A stretch of 64,000 nt of DNA from Stercorarius parasiticus (Eukaryota; Chordata; Aves; Charadriiformes; Stercorariidae). Positions 23,594-35,611 of the stretch are shown one piece after another. Each line of letters starts with the position of its first letter. Positions within the stretch are counted from its first letter, which is position 1. Location of the stretch: positions 1-64,000 of the forward strand of contig VWZL01002051.1 of the NCBI GenBank assembly GCA_013396915.1, given 5' to 3'. Below the pieces are notes generated by a model that made no database searches, was not told where the DNA came from, and saw only the letters and a program-made list of their open reading frames with translations. The translations under genes were made by a program, and so were the position numbers.

Positions 23594-24717
23594 CCATTGT
23601 GCTGCTGCAGATTGATGAAAGGATAGAAGATTGGGAACAGAAATCTAAGGCAACCATGTAAAGAACGGTTTTGTATATGTATGGGCAATTTAATAATCCA
23701 TTATAATTTTAAAAAAGGTGTGAGAAACAACTGGTTTAGTATTTTAGGTATAAAAAAGCCATAAGGTACATGGCTAATACAGTGAGATATGTTTTGGGGC
23801 AATCTGCTTAACGTAGGCACGATAATAGTAATTAAAGTATAATAAGTATTAATAAGTTATGTTGTTATTACATTTTCTGGTAGTCATGTTTCATTTAATC
23901 ATAGTGTTCCAGACCTTTCTTGCAATCAGAGACTACCTTGTTTTTCCAGTTCACTTCAAAACCCAAGCTATTGACAGGTTGAAAGTGTGCCAGTTGAGCG
24001 CGGCTGTGCTAGCATGAACAGTTCCACTCCAGCTTTGTTGCTGATCAGAGATGGCAGTAGCTGTGGCTGTGGAGCATTTCTGAAGGGCTGTGAAAGCATG
24101 TTCAGACCAATTACTTTATTGTTCCAGCACCCTTACAGCACAGAGGGTCATTACACTCAAAAGCAGAAACAAGCGCGCTGAATCTGTCTGTGCAATTCAC
24201 CAGGCGGCTGAGTGGGCTGGGTGCTTGTGATGCCTGATCAAAATTCAGCACCCTTAATTACTTTCAAAAGGGAGGATTTTTAAAGACATAAAATTGGCAG
24301 TTAGGTACCTAACTGTAAATCTTGTCTGTGAGCCTTAGCTGATGGTGGCAAGCAAACCTCTCACGCCAGTAGTCGGAACACTGCACTTTCTCATTGCAAA
24401 AAAGTAAGAAGGGTATGACTATTGTATAGTCATCAATCATAGTATAATGTAATACTATAGCAAATGTTGTCTGTGAGAAACGGCTGCTGTGAGAGAAAGG
24501 GGAAAGCATACTCCTTTATTTCTGAAGGATTTGCCTTTGATATCAGAAGACCTTCCCCAACAAATGGAGGAGAACTTTTTCAACAGTACCCTTCTTATCC
24601 ACTGCTCAGTGACTTCAGGCAGAGGAATGATGAAGCAGCCCTAAAACTTCCATTCTCTGTGTTCACCATCATGCAGAGTCAGGCTTTAAATGCCTGAAGC
24701 TGAGCAAAGTCAGAAAC

Positions 24718-24746
24718 TAGTAATTAGTTACTAGTTCCTAGTAACT
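24718..24746. repeat. Alternating 9-bp inverted repeats
   Basis: AGTTACTAG at 24726-24734 and its exact reverse complement CTAGTAACT at 24738-24746 are separated by TTC. A third unit CTAGTAATT precedes them at 24717-24725 with one mismatch. The stretch could form a small hairpin; no function is evident. Confidence 0.6.
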
Positions 24747-25179
24747 TATATTCTAACAAAGCCATTGGATTCAAGCTTGAACAAACCAGGCGTGTCAGTT
24801 TTTCTGGTGATTAGGATTCAGTTGTGATGTAAAAAGGCTGCAGTTTGAGGAAGTGACTAAATTGTTAGGTAATAAGTTTTTAGTGTGTGGACATTGTAGC
24901 TACACTTATGGATGTTTTGCTGAAACCTAAACATAGCTGTTTCCATTTAAAATAGTTTCATGGAATGGGCTGTCCCTTTGTCTCTAGTGCTCTGTGATTT
25001 TTACAATGATGTTTTCCTTTTGAGAATATATAAAAAATAAAATTTTTTTTCCTTTTTTTTACATTGTATGAAAACCACAGAGAAACAAAATAAAAATAAC
25101 TATAATAGTACAGAGAGCACAACCAATTATGTGTTGTCAAATATACAAAATAAGTGAAAAGAGGTTTTTTTTGTTTGCC

Positions 25180-25197
25180 TTTTTTTTTTTTTTTTTT
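25180..25197. repeat. Poly-T run, 18 bases
   Basis: An uninterrupted run of 18 T, preceded by a shorter T run at 25165-25172. It could be the A-tail relic of a minus-strand retroposed sequence, but no source sequence is recognisable next to it. Confidence 0.7.
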
Positions 25198-28100
25198 GAA
25201 AAATGCTGATCTCTGGATATTAGCAATTACATGAACTGGAGATAGCAACCATTGTTACCATTACTTTGTAGAAATTCAGGTTTTTTAACTTGTCCATGTA
25301 TTACTTGAAAATAAAGTAACTGACAATAACCTATTTGGCTACCAGAAAGTCATGAGTGTGCTAAGGGTTAAGAGAATACCAGAAATCCTACATACTCCTG
25401 TATGACAATTATGATAGTTATGACTATCTGTCAGGATTCTGGATTAAGGTGTTTTGGGTTTTTTTTAATGTTACAGTAATATATGCAATGGGTTTAATTT
25501 TTCGGGGGACTACTTTGTCCAAATTGGAGTCCATATTATTCCACCTGAGATCTGCATCCAAAACATCACCTCACTGTTGTGATTTTCTGTCTACTGCACA
25601 CAGGGTGCAAGGCTCCCCTCTTCTTAAATTCAGCCGTGATATTTTGTCAGTTTGGCAATGGCAAAAGAAAATTGGTAAAAGTGGGCACACATTAAGTGTG
25701 CAGTAGTGTCTTGGAAGAAAATGAGAAGCTTTTTTACACCCACCTTTTAATGGGTTAATTTATTCCAGTGTCTGCTAATGGAGTTGTATTATCAGTAACT
25801 AATGGACTTTTGCTAATGTTAATGGAGCTGAAGCCATAACATAAAGGTCTGTGTAACTGACAGTATGGTAAATCCTGCCTCCAGAAGAATCATTATGCCA
25901 AGATTACTGTAACAAGCTTCTTAAGAAATTTCTTCCCAAGAATCGTTTATCTTTTCTCTTGATACCACATCAGAGAGAGAGAGAAAAAAAGAGTTTGCAG
26001 GTTTAATTCTGTGATTGTGAAAAGTTTTCTAACTTATTTTGTCAAGGTGTCCTCAGAAACTGCTATCTCTCTACATGCTTATCTAAGAAATACAGTTAAT
26101 TGTGCTACTGTTTGCAATTTAGTAAAGAAGAAGTTTGAGGCATTCTGGTCAATTCAATTACTCAGCTTAGTCTTCTATAAATTTAGAGTAGATTCTGGGG
26201 AACCAATGGGACTTATTTAAAAAAGCATTTTACTGAAAGCACTCCTTTAGATTATGGATGTTTTTCAATTTTATGTGCTTATACGTAACTTGATGAGAGA
26301 AGTTAGGAGCTTTTTGTGTAAGGCCTAGAGTTGTATGTACAGTTTTTCCCATTTTCTATTTGGTACTTTCAGTACTGATATTTGATTAGCAAAACAGGCA
26401 GTTGAATGGTAAAAGCATTTGGCACTTTTTGGAATGGAGTCTTGGAAATGGCAGAGTTACCTTTAGTAGTTTGTTTTGCTATATTTGAAAATAAGTATTT
26501 TTAACAAGTAGGTCAGTAAAAAGAAAAATTGCTTTTGCGTTTGCTCCCTGGTTTCAAAGACCCATTCACAGTGCATCTGTGAAAGCAGAAGAAAAGGGGA
26601 CCAACCTCCAATCTGAGGAAATAAACCCACGTCAAAACAAAATGAACTGTCTTAACATTATGGGAAATTGCTGAGAAAAGGTAGTTTGTCCATTTAGAAA
26701 GAACATTTGTCATTGCAAAATGGATTGACCTTGGTTATGCAAAATACATCCAGTGTGACAGAGAGCTGGTTGATGGAAATCAGATTTTCAAAGTTGAGAC
26801 AAAGAAACCTTGAATTATGTTTTTATTACCTCCAAGAGTGCAGTTATCTTTTCTCTAGTAAATGCCCATTGAGGACTGAAGGAATTCATGACACATTGAA
26901 GTCCTGTTGAGTGATTCAGGTTGGTGCAACCTGCTGATTATACTGTATGGACATAAGTGTGGTGTCTGGGCTAAATAAAAGTCTGAAGTTATTAAAATGG
27001 GTTAATTGCTGTGAGGGATAGAAGGATTAGGCAAAATAGATCTTTTTCAATACAGTCTACTTTATAATTATTGAATGACTGAAAATATTCTGTTAACTCC
27101 TGGAATATTTCTTATGTGTTGATCAGCTCTGAAAATTATAATTGCAGTTCTCCTAGCACTTCACTGTTTTTAAAACCAAAAATCGATATAAGGAAGTCAT
27201 CTAAACTGAGAATTAGCCATATAGAGTTTATGATTAAAAGCACAGTAAAAAACCCAAGCAATTAATGTAGTTATGGTATACCAAATAGTAAGAAATAAAA
27301 ATGTCATGGAAATAAGCTTGTAATTCTGCAATCTTTAGTGTGATTTTTGGAAAGAACAACTCCGCTCAGCTGATACTACATATTTTGCAATATCTCTTGC
27401 ATTCTTTGGAAGAAGTTGGCTTGATAACGTGATGTGAATTAGAAAACAACTTTCAAGTGTGTGTTCTTCCTATACATGGGTACTTCTCCACTTTATTTTC
27501 TCCACCAGGAGATGCTTTTCTTTGGTTTTTGAATTGAAGTTCTAACCTGGAAATGTTTTTGGTCAGACCTCATAGGAACCTGAGAAATGCTTTGCTTTCA
27601 GTACAGCTGAATTTTCAATATGATAGCATTAAATGTATGATTACTTGATGTCTCCATGTGATATGACTGAAGCGTGTAGATGTGTTAAAAATTCTGAGAC
27701 CAGCTGTGCATATTTAATATGCTACAGGATAGTCATAATTAAAAGAGCTAGATGACATGATGGAAGCAAGCATAGGAAAGCTTCAGGCAGGCATCAGCAG
27801 AAGGGACAAGAGCAAATAAAGAAGTTCTTGTTCAGAGGGTTTAGAAAAACTGTTTTGCATTCTATCATGAAATTTTACTTGGAGATTTTCCTCTCTTTAA
27901 ATTCCATCTGTTTTCATAGAATGATGAAGAAAGAGAGAAGAGTCATGTCCATGTTGCCCTGTAATTGCAGCATGATATTATGCATGCTGGTCAGGGTGAG
28001 ATTTGCATAATAATGTGTCCATATGTAAATATTACGTTGATGGTTTAATTTTAGAAAGCAGACAGAAGTATACTTAAGCTCGTTGTCACTTTACTGGCAC

Positions 28101-28355
28101 ATCTGCTGTTTCCATTTCCATAGATTTTTGAAAAATCATTTTGATAATACTGCAGCTGAGGAAAGTTAAGCGTATATTGTTTCCAGGCAATTTCACTAAT
28201 GGAACAAAGTATGGTACATTTTATGGTAGAGCAGTGTGCAGAGAACAATATGTGAACTTTTCAGATTAAACCTTACTTTCACTTACTGTAATAAAAGACA
28301 TTTATAGAAAGAATGTTTCTAAATTTTATATTTTTTTCATGTGTTTTGTTTTCAG

Positions 28356-28384
28356 GCATTGCTATTTCTGATGAACTTGATAAG
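28356..28384 (+). CDS. C8orf34: C8orf34 29-bp micro-exon
   Basis: Only 29 bp lie between the acceptor TTGTTTTCAG and the donor AAG followed by GTAAGA. It completes a serine codon from the previous exon and encodes IAISDELDK. These residues connect the LSR end of the previous exon to the next exon in the order known for C8orf34. The phase changes from 1 on entry to 0 on exit. If it were skipped, the previous exon would join the next one out of frame and reach TAA at 35456-35458 after four codons. Inclusion is therefore needed for the full-length protein. The very long pyrimidine-rich tract before the acceptor fits a micro-exon that needs strong recognition. Confidence 0.9.
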
Positions 28385-30237
28385 GTAAGATTTACTATAT
28401 GCCTAATGAACAATACAAAAAGACAGATGATTGTGATAATTTTAGACAATGAGACCTGCATCTCCCTGTCCTGGCATACACACTTCAGTTCTGTTGGGTT
28501 CAGAGGAAGTTTGGGTATGGAAAGCTATATGGGTAAGTACAGTACATTAAGAGCTTGATCCAGGATGGTCTATCAACTATGGAAAAAAAATTTCACTGAG
28601 TTTAGGAGACTCTTAATGAGGCCATGGAAATACTTTTGATCTTGATACCATCTTTGCTCAATATAGTCTGTTGGGTTACTTTGTATACTTTTGGAAACAT
28701 TTAGCTTTAAATACCTTTTATTCATGAAGTGCATTCTCAGATGTGATTTGTGAGAATATTTAGGAATAGTTTTTGCTCCCTAGATTTGATCAAGAATGCA
28801 CAGGGCATAAAGATCAGTCTTTACTTCCTTGCTGAATGCAACAAACAATAATATCTTCTGTTTTGGCTTCTTTTGATGTATTATGCAGTTAATATAAATT
28901 TTAGTTTTAGCTATAATGAACTCTATGCTGAAAGAGCAATCAAGCTAATTTTTCAAAGTTCCAAAGGAAACAGAACACCTTTCTATTCCCTAATTTCACC
29001 AGTGAACAGCATACGCTTCTAGTGCCAAGAATCTTGGGTTGTGTTCTTGGTGTCAAAAATCATTACTGTCAGGGAAATAGGATCAAAAGGTATATAAGAT
29101 ACAGGAATAATGGCTAATATAGGAGACAGTTTTTAAAATATCTTTCCTTTCTCCTGGTAGAATGAGGGCACGAACCTTTCTTACTCAAGTGCATATAAAA
29201 TATCTCCTCTGTGTTCTCCAGGAAAGGCCAGTTAGACAAGACTTGATCACTGATAGATCACATGCAGTCGTGTGCATATGGGGCTGCCATTTCAAAATGA
29301 TGGCCTTTACTTTCATTTTGCCCTTGATCTTGCTTTATCTTGTTGTTCATATTAAGAGTATAACAGTGTCTAAGTCTTCCTTCCTACTATTTCCTTAACT
29401 GTGCTCAGAGGTGATGAGAAATACAATTAGAAGGCCCTTCCATTAGAACCCTTACCTTTAAGAATACTTATGAAGAACTCCATTTGGTTTTGTTTGTTGA
29501 AAAAAAACTATGAAATACTGTTTGTGTGAGGAAAAAGACGTTTTGGGCTAGGGCTAGAGTTTGTTATCATGTACTTTTTACATACATTTTTTAGGAGATA
29601 CTTCTATGTTATTTTTTTTAAATGGTGGTAGATTATTGTTCAAAAATGTTCATGTTTTTTAAATGTAATTATTCAGTGTGAAAATTGAGATGAGGAACAT
29701 CATCGGTGAATTTCCTCAGGACCCAGTCTGAGAGAAGAGTTAATTTTCTTTTTATTACCGTATACTTTATTGGTTATGATTTGAAATTGGAAGATGATGT
29801 GTTTTTTTTTTTTAAATAAAACTTGACGTTATGTTATGTACATCCAATAGCATATATTACCTGACACCTTTACAATATTGCATCTGCTTTAACATCTGTT
29901 TCTGATGAGGACAGCTAAATTGAATGTTCTTGAAATTGAAAGTTAGTTTATTTTGAAAATAAATAAATAAAGCTCTTAACATGCTTCGATTGTGCAGCAG
30001 TGCTCAACAGGCTTTCAGGATAGATTTACAGAAGTACAATTTTTCATTTCTGTGGGCTTTAGTGAACTTCACTTCTATTTCTTGTTTTGCCCCTTAAGGA
30101 TTTTTAATGGACATAAAGGCTAGTTCTGTGTTAAGAAATTAAGTGTAGCCAGGACCATTCTGTGGAATCCTGCTTCTTAGGAATGATCCCTTATATGACC
30201 TAATTCCTGAAATGTTCTTGTGATTTGTTTCTAAGTG

Positions 30238-30262
30238 TATGGCCCAAACGGCTTGGGCCATA
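30238..30262. repeat. Perfect hairpin, 10-bp arms and 5-base loop
   Basis: TATGGCCCAA at 30238-30247 is followed by the loop ACGGC and the exact reverse complement TTGGGCCATA at 30253-30262. The GC-rich arms stand out from the AT-rich intron. Beyond the arms pairing is poor, so a microRNA precursor is unlikely. It could be a protein-binding palindrome or a chance structure. Confidence 0.6.
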
Positions 30263-33200
30263 AGCAACCAAAGACTACCTGATAATGATTTAACATTGGA
30301 CAGAATTTGGTTCCATTTCACCTGAGCCAGGGTTCCATGTTCCCAGGTGATGTTTATTTTTCAGGTATAAATATAGTCAAGTTCACTGTAATTCCTGTCC
30401 CAGAAATATATGCTGATATTACAGCTTCCTTATCTAGGCTGTGGCAACATTCAAACCATCTGTGGTTTGGGTTAACTATTTAACCCTTCAGGTACGTGTC
30501 ATGGATCTAGAACAGGATGATGAAACTTGGCGTTGGATTCTGTTATAATGTCATTACATAGAAGTCACGAGAAACATAAAACACAATAGTGAATTCTTCT
30601 ATATGCTCTTCCTTGCTTTAATTTCCTGACAATTGGTAACATTCTTGGGGAGTAGGACAGAGCCCATAATCCTGCTGTTTCATCTGTGTTTTAGATTATG
30701 AACACAGAGAAAACAGAGAGAATGCATGTGTATGTGTCTTTATTTTTGCTTCTCATTATGTAAGTATTTTTTTAAAAAATTATTTCTTTCTGGCTGCAGT
30801 AACCTCTAGCTGCCTTTGTCAGGGAGCACTTGATCAGTATTGTTGGTTGATGTAACTCCTCCTCCAAGTAATCCAGTTAATTAGTTAGTTGCTTAGTTAC
30901 TTGAGCATTTGGATTTGGAAAACCAGTTAGCTCTGAATTACAATCACTTTTGTGGAAGGGTGTTTCATGTAAATGGATTCTTGTCAAATATCTGCTATTA
31001 CTAGCTTTGTGCCAATATTTAGGGCTTCAGGCCAAGACAGAGGTAGAGAAAATACAGGCAGACAAGGTCAGTCGACATGGAAGCTTTCAGTTTGACAGTC
31101 TAATGAAATTTCAGGGTTCACTGATATAATTGCAAAAAAAATTTCCTAAAATTACTGCAATTAAAACAGATTTATTGTATAGTTTCCCTCCTTTTTCATC
31201 TCATTTACTTCAGACTTGCAGAGTTTGGTGTTTAGTCTCGCTTGATGATTCAAATCGCGTCTCTAGGCCATGGAAGCTATGTAAAATCAGCAACTATCAC
31301 TGCTTGTGTAAGGAAAGAAAATGAGAAGGGATGCATTGTGACTCACAGATTTTAAGGCTAAAGTTAATATAATGCAAATTTCTAAATTGACTCACCTCCC
31401 TACCATGGCACAGAAACTGTGTGCGGTTGAAAGTGTGCGGTTTGTAAAGCTTCTCAATAGTGTGAAGAATTTTATGTTCACAGACAAAGAAGTTGAGCTA
31501 GGATGTTAGCATTTCAGTGAAATTCACAGAATTCTACTTTAGTTAAAAAAAAAATACAGAGGAAAAAACCACTGAATTCACTGTGAGTTTCAGGGTTTTT
31601 CTGAAGTCTGTTAGGACACTTCCCTGGGAAGTGAAAGTTCAAATTTACACAGAAATATAGACCAGCCATACTACTGAACCTCTGGTGTCCTACCTGAATG
31701 CTCTGACCATGGGGCTACTGATGATGTGCCTCTTCTGGAATTTGCTGCTGCTGGAAGACCCTACTTGTGTTTATGTCGCAAAATAAACTGTAATATATGT
31801 TGCACTGTAGCATGTCTGCATTGGAAGATACATTGAGGTAGAATGTATCCAGGATGCTATAATGCAGAAAGAGGTTTAAAATGAGTTTATTTGATTGTAC
31901 CCATTTCAGCAATATTTCTGAACCAGACCATGCAAAATAAGGAGTTACACCCTTTACCTCTTGCCACAGTTGAAGACTGACTAAAATAATGTAATTCTAA
32001 AACAGTTTGAAAGAAGGCAGGGGAAGGTTATTCATTTTCTGGCTTTTGATTCTCTCAAGAACACTTAGTAAATGTTTTCCAAGCTGATGTTTTTTTCTTT
32101 GTTGTTTGGTTGGTTTTTTTAACTGCAAATACTAAGACTAAAAGAATATTTTCTTTTTAAATAGGTGAGATTTTCACATAATCCCAGTATTCCATGGATT
32201 GGTGCTTTACTTAAGCTTTGTGTAGTGGAGCTCTCACGAATAGTGAGACTTGTCATAACATCGTTAAATTTGCCCGAAATTCCCAACAATGTCTTTCAGT
32301 CACTTTAAACATTAATAATGGGAGACAGCTAGGTGTTAGAGATCCAGAATCAGACTTGAATGAAGATGATCTAATAATTCATAACAGATTTTAACCCTCA
32401 AGGTTAATATTAAAACACTTTTTTCTACGATGTGTCTAGGGTATACTCTCTTCTTACATGTAGTATTGCTACAATGAACACAGGTTATCATTAATAAAAT
32501 AGAGGAAGCAACAACTCTTAAGTAGTCATAAAAATAAACACATTTCTCTCACCCAAAAGTACTTCTCACTACAGAGGTTCCCTCAAAATTCATATCAGAA
32601 ATTAGAAATACTGAGCTTTTTAAGCTATGCTTAAATAAATGGATACACAAATGTTGTTGTGATCCCTGGTAGGGGTTTCATACTGCAACCACATCTCAGC
32701 CCAATGCAAAGATGAGAGTCAACTGTCCTCCAGTCTTTCCCTTCTTCTCCTGGTCTCCACATAAAGGAAGCTGAAGTGTGTCAAGTTGGTAGCCACTGAT
32801 GTGTATAAAAAGTGGATGACACTTGACTACACCATAAAATAATCCTCTAGGTTCATTTAGTGCAGATTTCAATACCTACCTGTCCTGAAATTATTTCTGT
32901 GTACGCTAATGTCACTGTCAATCTCTTCTGTTATTTATGAGAGAATACAAATTGGAAATCAGTTAAGATTCTAAGGTTTACATATTAAAAAAACAACCTA
33001 TAAAAACTTTTTTAAGAACAGAATACTTCATCTGAATTTATTGAAGCTTTTGAAATAAGGTGCCAAATAAACGTCCCGGTGTTCTCAATAGAGCTCTCTC
33101 TGATTCTCCATTTACTGTTTTCACTGTGGCTGCTTAGATAGTTGAAAGGAGGAAAATAAATTAGGTCACTGAAACTGTGGTGTACTAGTCTAACAAGATT

Positions 33201-34747
33201 CAAAAAGGAAAGCAAGGTGATAAAATGAGGCAAAGCATGACTATGTAATGTAAATTACATTTCTATTAAGTTGAGTATGAAAGTGCTACTTTGATCCATA
33301 AAACATCTAGAAAAGAAATCAGCATAACAAGGATAGACACAGCATTCAGGGTTTACTTATTCATATGCTGATGGTGCAGTGTACAGTGTCAGGAAAAATG
33401 TGGTACGGAAAAAAGGGCAAATTTTTAGGTGCTTTTCATTTTCACTTAAAGGACAGAAAGCTTTTAGCAAGATTGACACTGCAAGTTGTTGCAAGTTTAA
33501 CTAGCTCCAGCAAACTTTTTTTATTAATTATTAGACGTTATCCTAGGGAGAAAAGGAAGGGAGAAAATGGCTAGAGTAGCTGGAATAAACCTTAGAATGG
33601 GCCAAATGGTTCTTACTTCAACTACTGTAGGCACCTTGTGTAATGAAGGCATTGTGGGCAGTGGAATAAGCTTTTTTCCTGGCTCATAGGCATATGATGG
33701 TAGTCACACTGGTGACATAATATGACTGTCATGTGAGTAGAGGCCACTGTCATCTATCTGGCTATGACACAGCACCAGACAGATGTACAAAATGTATATT
33801 TGTAAGTACATAAAAGAAGGACACCAGTGGTTAGGTATTCTAAAACCTCTCAAGCCGTGGTGTTTTCCTTAGATTTCTCTCTTCTGTATTGGCTGCATTC
33901 CATTTTCAGTGGTCCTACTGCGTCACGTCAACCGTGCAGAAAACAGCCATTGTGTAAAAAGTGAGTTAGTCAAGTGATGGAGAACTCCGGACAGATGTAT
34001 GGAGAGTGGAGTGTGGTAATGCACTCCCAGGCACGTTGCAGAAAGCAGAACAAAAGAACAAGGGGGAATGAGTCCAGTCAATGGCCTGGCTCATATTTGG
34101 CTCTGTCAAAATGGAAGCTCTTGGAGTTCTGCTCAGCAAAATTACAGTGCCTAGCTGGAGCTGGGTAAATATATTCATATGAAAGCAGCTTGCAGGCTTT
34201 TTTTGTTTGTTTCATTTCAGTAGAGGTGTCTACTTCAAACTGCTTTTACAATATCTGTGTCAATTAGGGAGAGACTTTAAAAATGGTTTGTTTTTAGGAA
34301 GATGAGAAAATATGGTTGCTAGGCTAAGTAATCACTGTGCTGTACTTTTTCCAGATGCTTTTTGTTTGGAAAGCATTGTTTTATGGCAGGAATATTTATT
34401 GAGACACTGAACTAGGTAACAGCCGAGGATTTGTTTTCTTAAAATTTTCTCTCGTTTAAGGATAGGAATAGAATATCTCTCTCCTAATTAGGAACACTGT
34501 ATGTGAAATGTCTTTGCTAGCCTAGAAAGAGTTTAATTAAAGCAAAATTAATATTCCTAACCTGTCATTTCATGTGTATTTTTTTGCATACATGCTTGTT
34601 TTTTAGTTTGACTATACTGTTGTACAGGACCCTTTATCTACAACCGTTGTTGTAACATTGAGAAGAGATACACACCACTTCAGAACAGCTTTTTCCTACA
34701 ATTTTTAAGTGCAATTTGTTTCCTTAATTTAAATTCCTAACATAATG

Positions 34748-34768
34748 ATGCAAATCATTGCTATTGTT
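34748..34768 (+). promoter_or_regulatory. Octamer motif with nearby SOX-like motif
   Basis: ATGCAAAT at 34748-34755 is the exact POU octamer. ATTGTT at 34763-34768 is a SOX core match. The order and spacing differ from the standard SOX-OCT composite, so this is only a candidate site. Confidence 0.25.
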
Positions 34769-34984
34769 TTGAATACTCCAGTTGGATTTTGCTTGCTTCT
34801 TGCAATCCTCTCCAGTTATCTTCTTCCAGTATATGAGTATATTCCAGTATATTAAAAATATGAGTACTAGTTTCAGAAATGCATTTTATTAAAATGTTAA
34901 TACCATTTTCAGAATTGAAAGATACATTATGTAAATCCCAGCAGGGTTATTTTTAAAATGCCAAATGCAGATGTATTTATTAGT

Positions 34985-35007
34985 TTTGCATTAATTCATA
35001 ATGCAAA
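34985..35007. promoter_or_regulatory. Inverted pair of octamer-like sites
   Basis: TTTGCATT at 34985-34992 and its exact reverse complement AATGCAAA at 35000-35007 are spaced by AATTCAT. The second half continues as ATGCAAAT, a full octamer. Inverted octamers can bind POU-family dimers. The location 435 bp upstream of a coding exon and next to another octamer suggests a possible intronic enhancer, by inference only. Confidence 0.3.
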
Positions 35008-35441
35008 TAAGAGTGATGCTATTAATCTACAACAGTCTTTTGGTTGGGGTGTTCATTATACAAGTGACCTCATCTGTTGCTTCGCTGAACTGACAGTGCA
35101 GGTTTTAAGAATTGTGCGTTTATAAAAAAAACTATAATTTTTCAAGACAATACCCCAGATTTCTACAGTTGCTATTGAAAAGTAAGAAATAGGAGAGATT
35201 TGTGGCATCAGGGTGGGCAAATCTCTCTTGGAATTTTGTTAATGGGAATCTTTTCATTAGTCCATGATTGTTTCTGGGTATTTTGTAGCCCTCTGAAACT
35301 ATAATGTACTGTACTGGTTTTGTACTTTTTTAATTAATAGTTTTATTTTCTATTTCTTCCTTTCTTTTCCTATTTACATGTGTGGTTGAGAACAAATGGT
35401 GCAGTGTTTCTGTTTTGGTTTTTTTTTAAAATTTTTTTCAG

Positions 35442-35611
35442 GACACAACAGGTTTTAACACTCCCCTTCTCAGACCTCGTGTGATTGGAGAATGGATTGG
35501 TCGTGAAGAAAATGATGCTGACCCACTGGCTGCTGAGATGCTGCAGCCACCAATACCAAGAAATAAAAATGAGCAATGGGACAGTGAGGATAGCAGCAGT
35601 CCTGGAGGAAG
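35442..35611 (+). CDS. C8orf34: C8orf34 internal exon, most conserved-looking block
   Basis: The exon is 170 bp, enters at phase 0 and leaves at phase 2. It encodes [13 protein letters not shown], then [20 protein letters not shown], then [17 protein letters not shown] and a serine-glycine end. The [16 protein letters not shown] stretch is the signature I recognise for C8orf34. The acceptor is the T-rich TTTTTTTCAG. The donor is AAG followed by GTGGGA, with G in place of A at intron position +3, the weakest donor of the six. The partial codon AG is completed by C in the next exon to give serine. I see no stop or frameshift. Confidence 0.94.

Larger units (their letters stand above)
13898..28355 (+). 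other. C8orf34: C8orf34 intron, 14.5 kb
   Basis: Runs from GTAAGT at 13898 to TTGTTTTCAG at 28355. It holds a very old CR1/L3-like remnant (15490-16490), a short CR1 3' end (18515-18690), a younger CR1 (22140-23593), a set of alternating 9-bp inverted repeats (24718-24746) and an 18-base T run (25180-25197). A somewhat GC-richer patch at about 23980-24250 is not explained by any repeat I recognise. Nothing else was seen in the remainder. Confidence 0.85.
28385..35441 (+). other. C8orf34: C8orf34 intron, 7.1 kb
   Basis: Runs from GTAAGA at 28385 to TTTTTTTCAG at 35441. I recognise no interspersed repeat in it, which is unusual compared with its neighbours. It holds a perfect 10-bp-arm hairpin at 30238-30262, a small tandem duplication of GTGTGCGGTT near 31419-31441, and octamer and SOX-like motifs at 34748-34768 and 34985-35007, within 700 bp of the next exon. 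Confidence 0.85.

Noticed and set aside
33918..33932. CRE-like CGTCACGTCA
   Set aside because: It is not the full TGACGTCA site and has no supporting context such as a promoter or CpG island.
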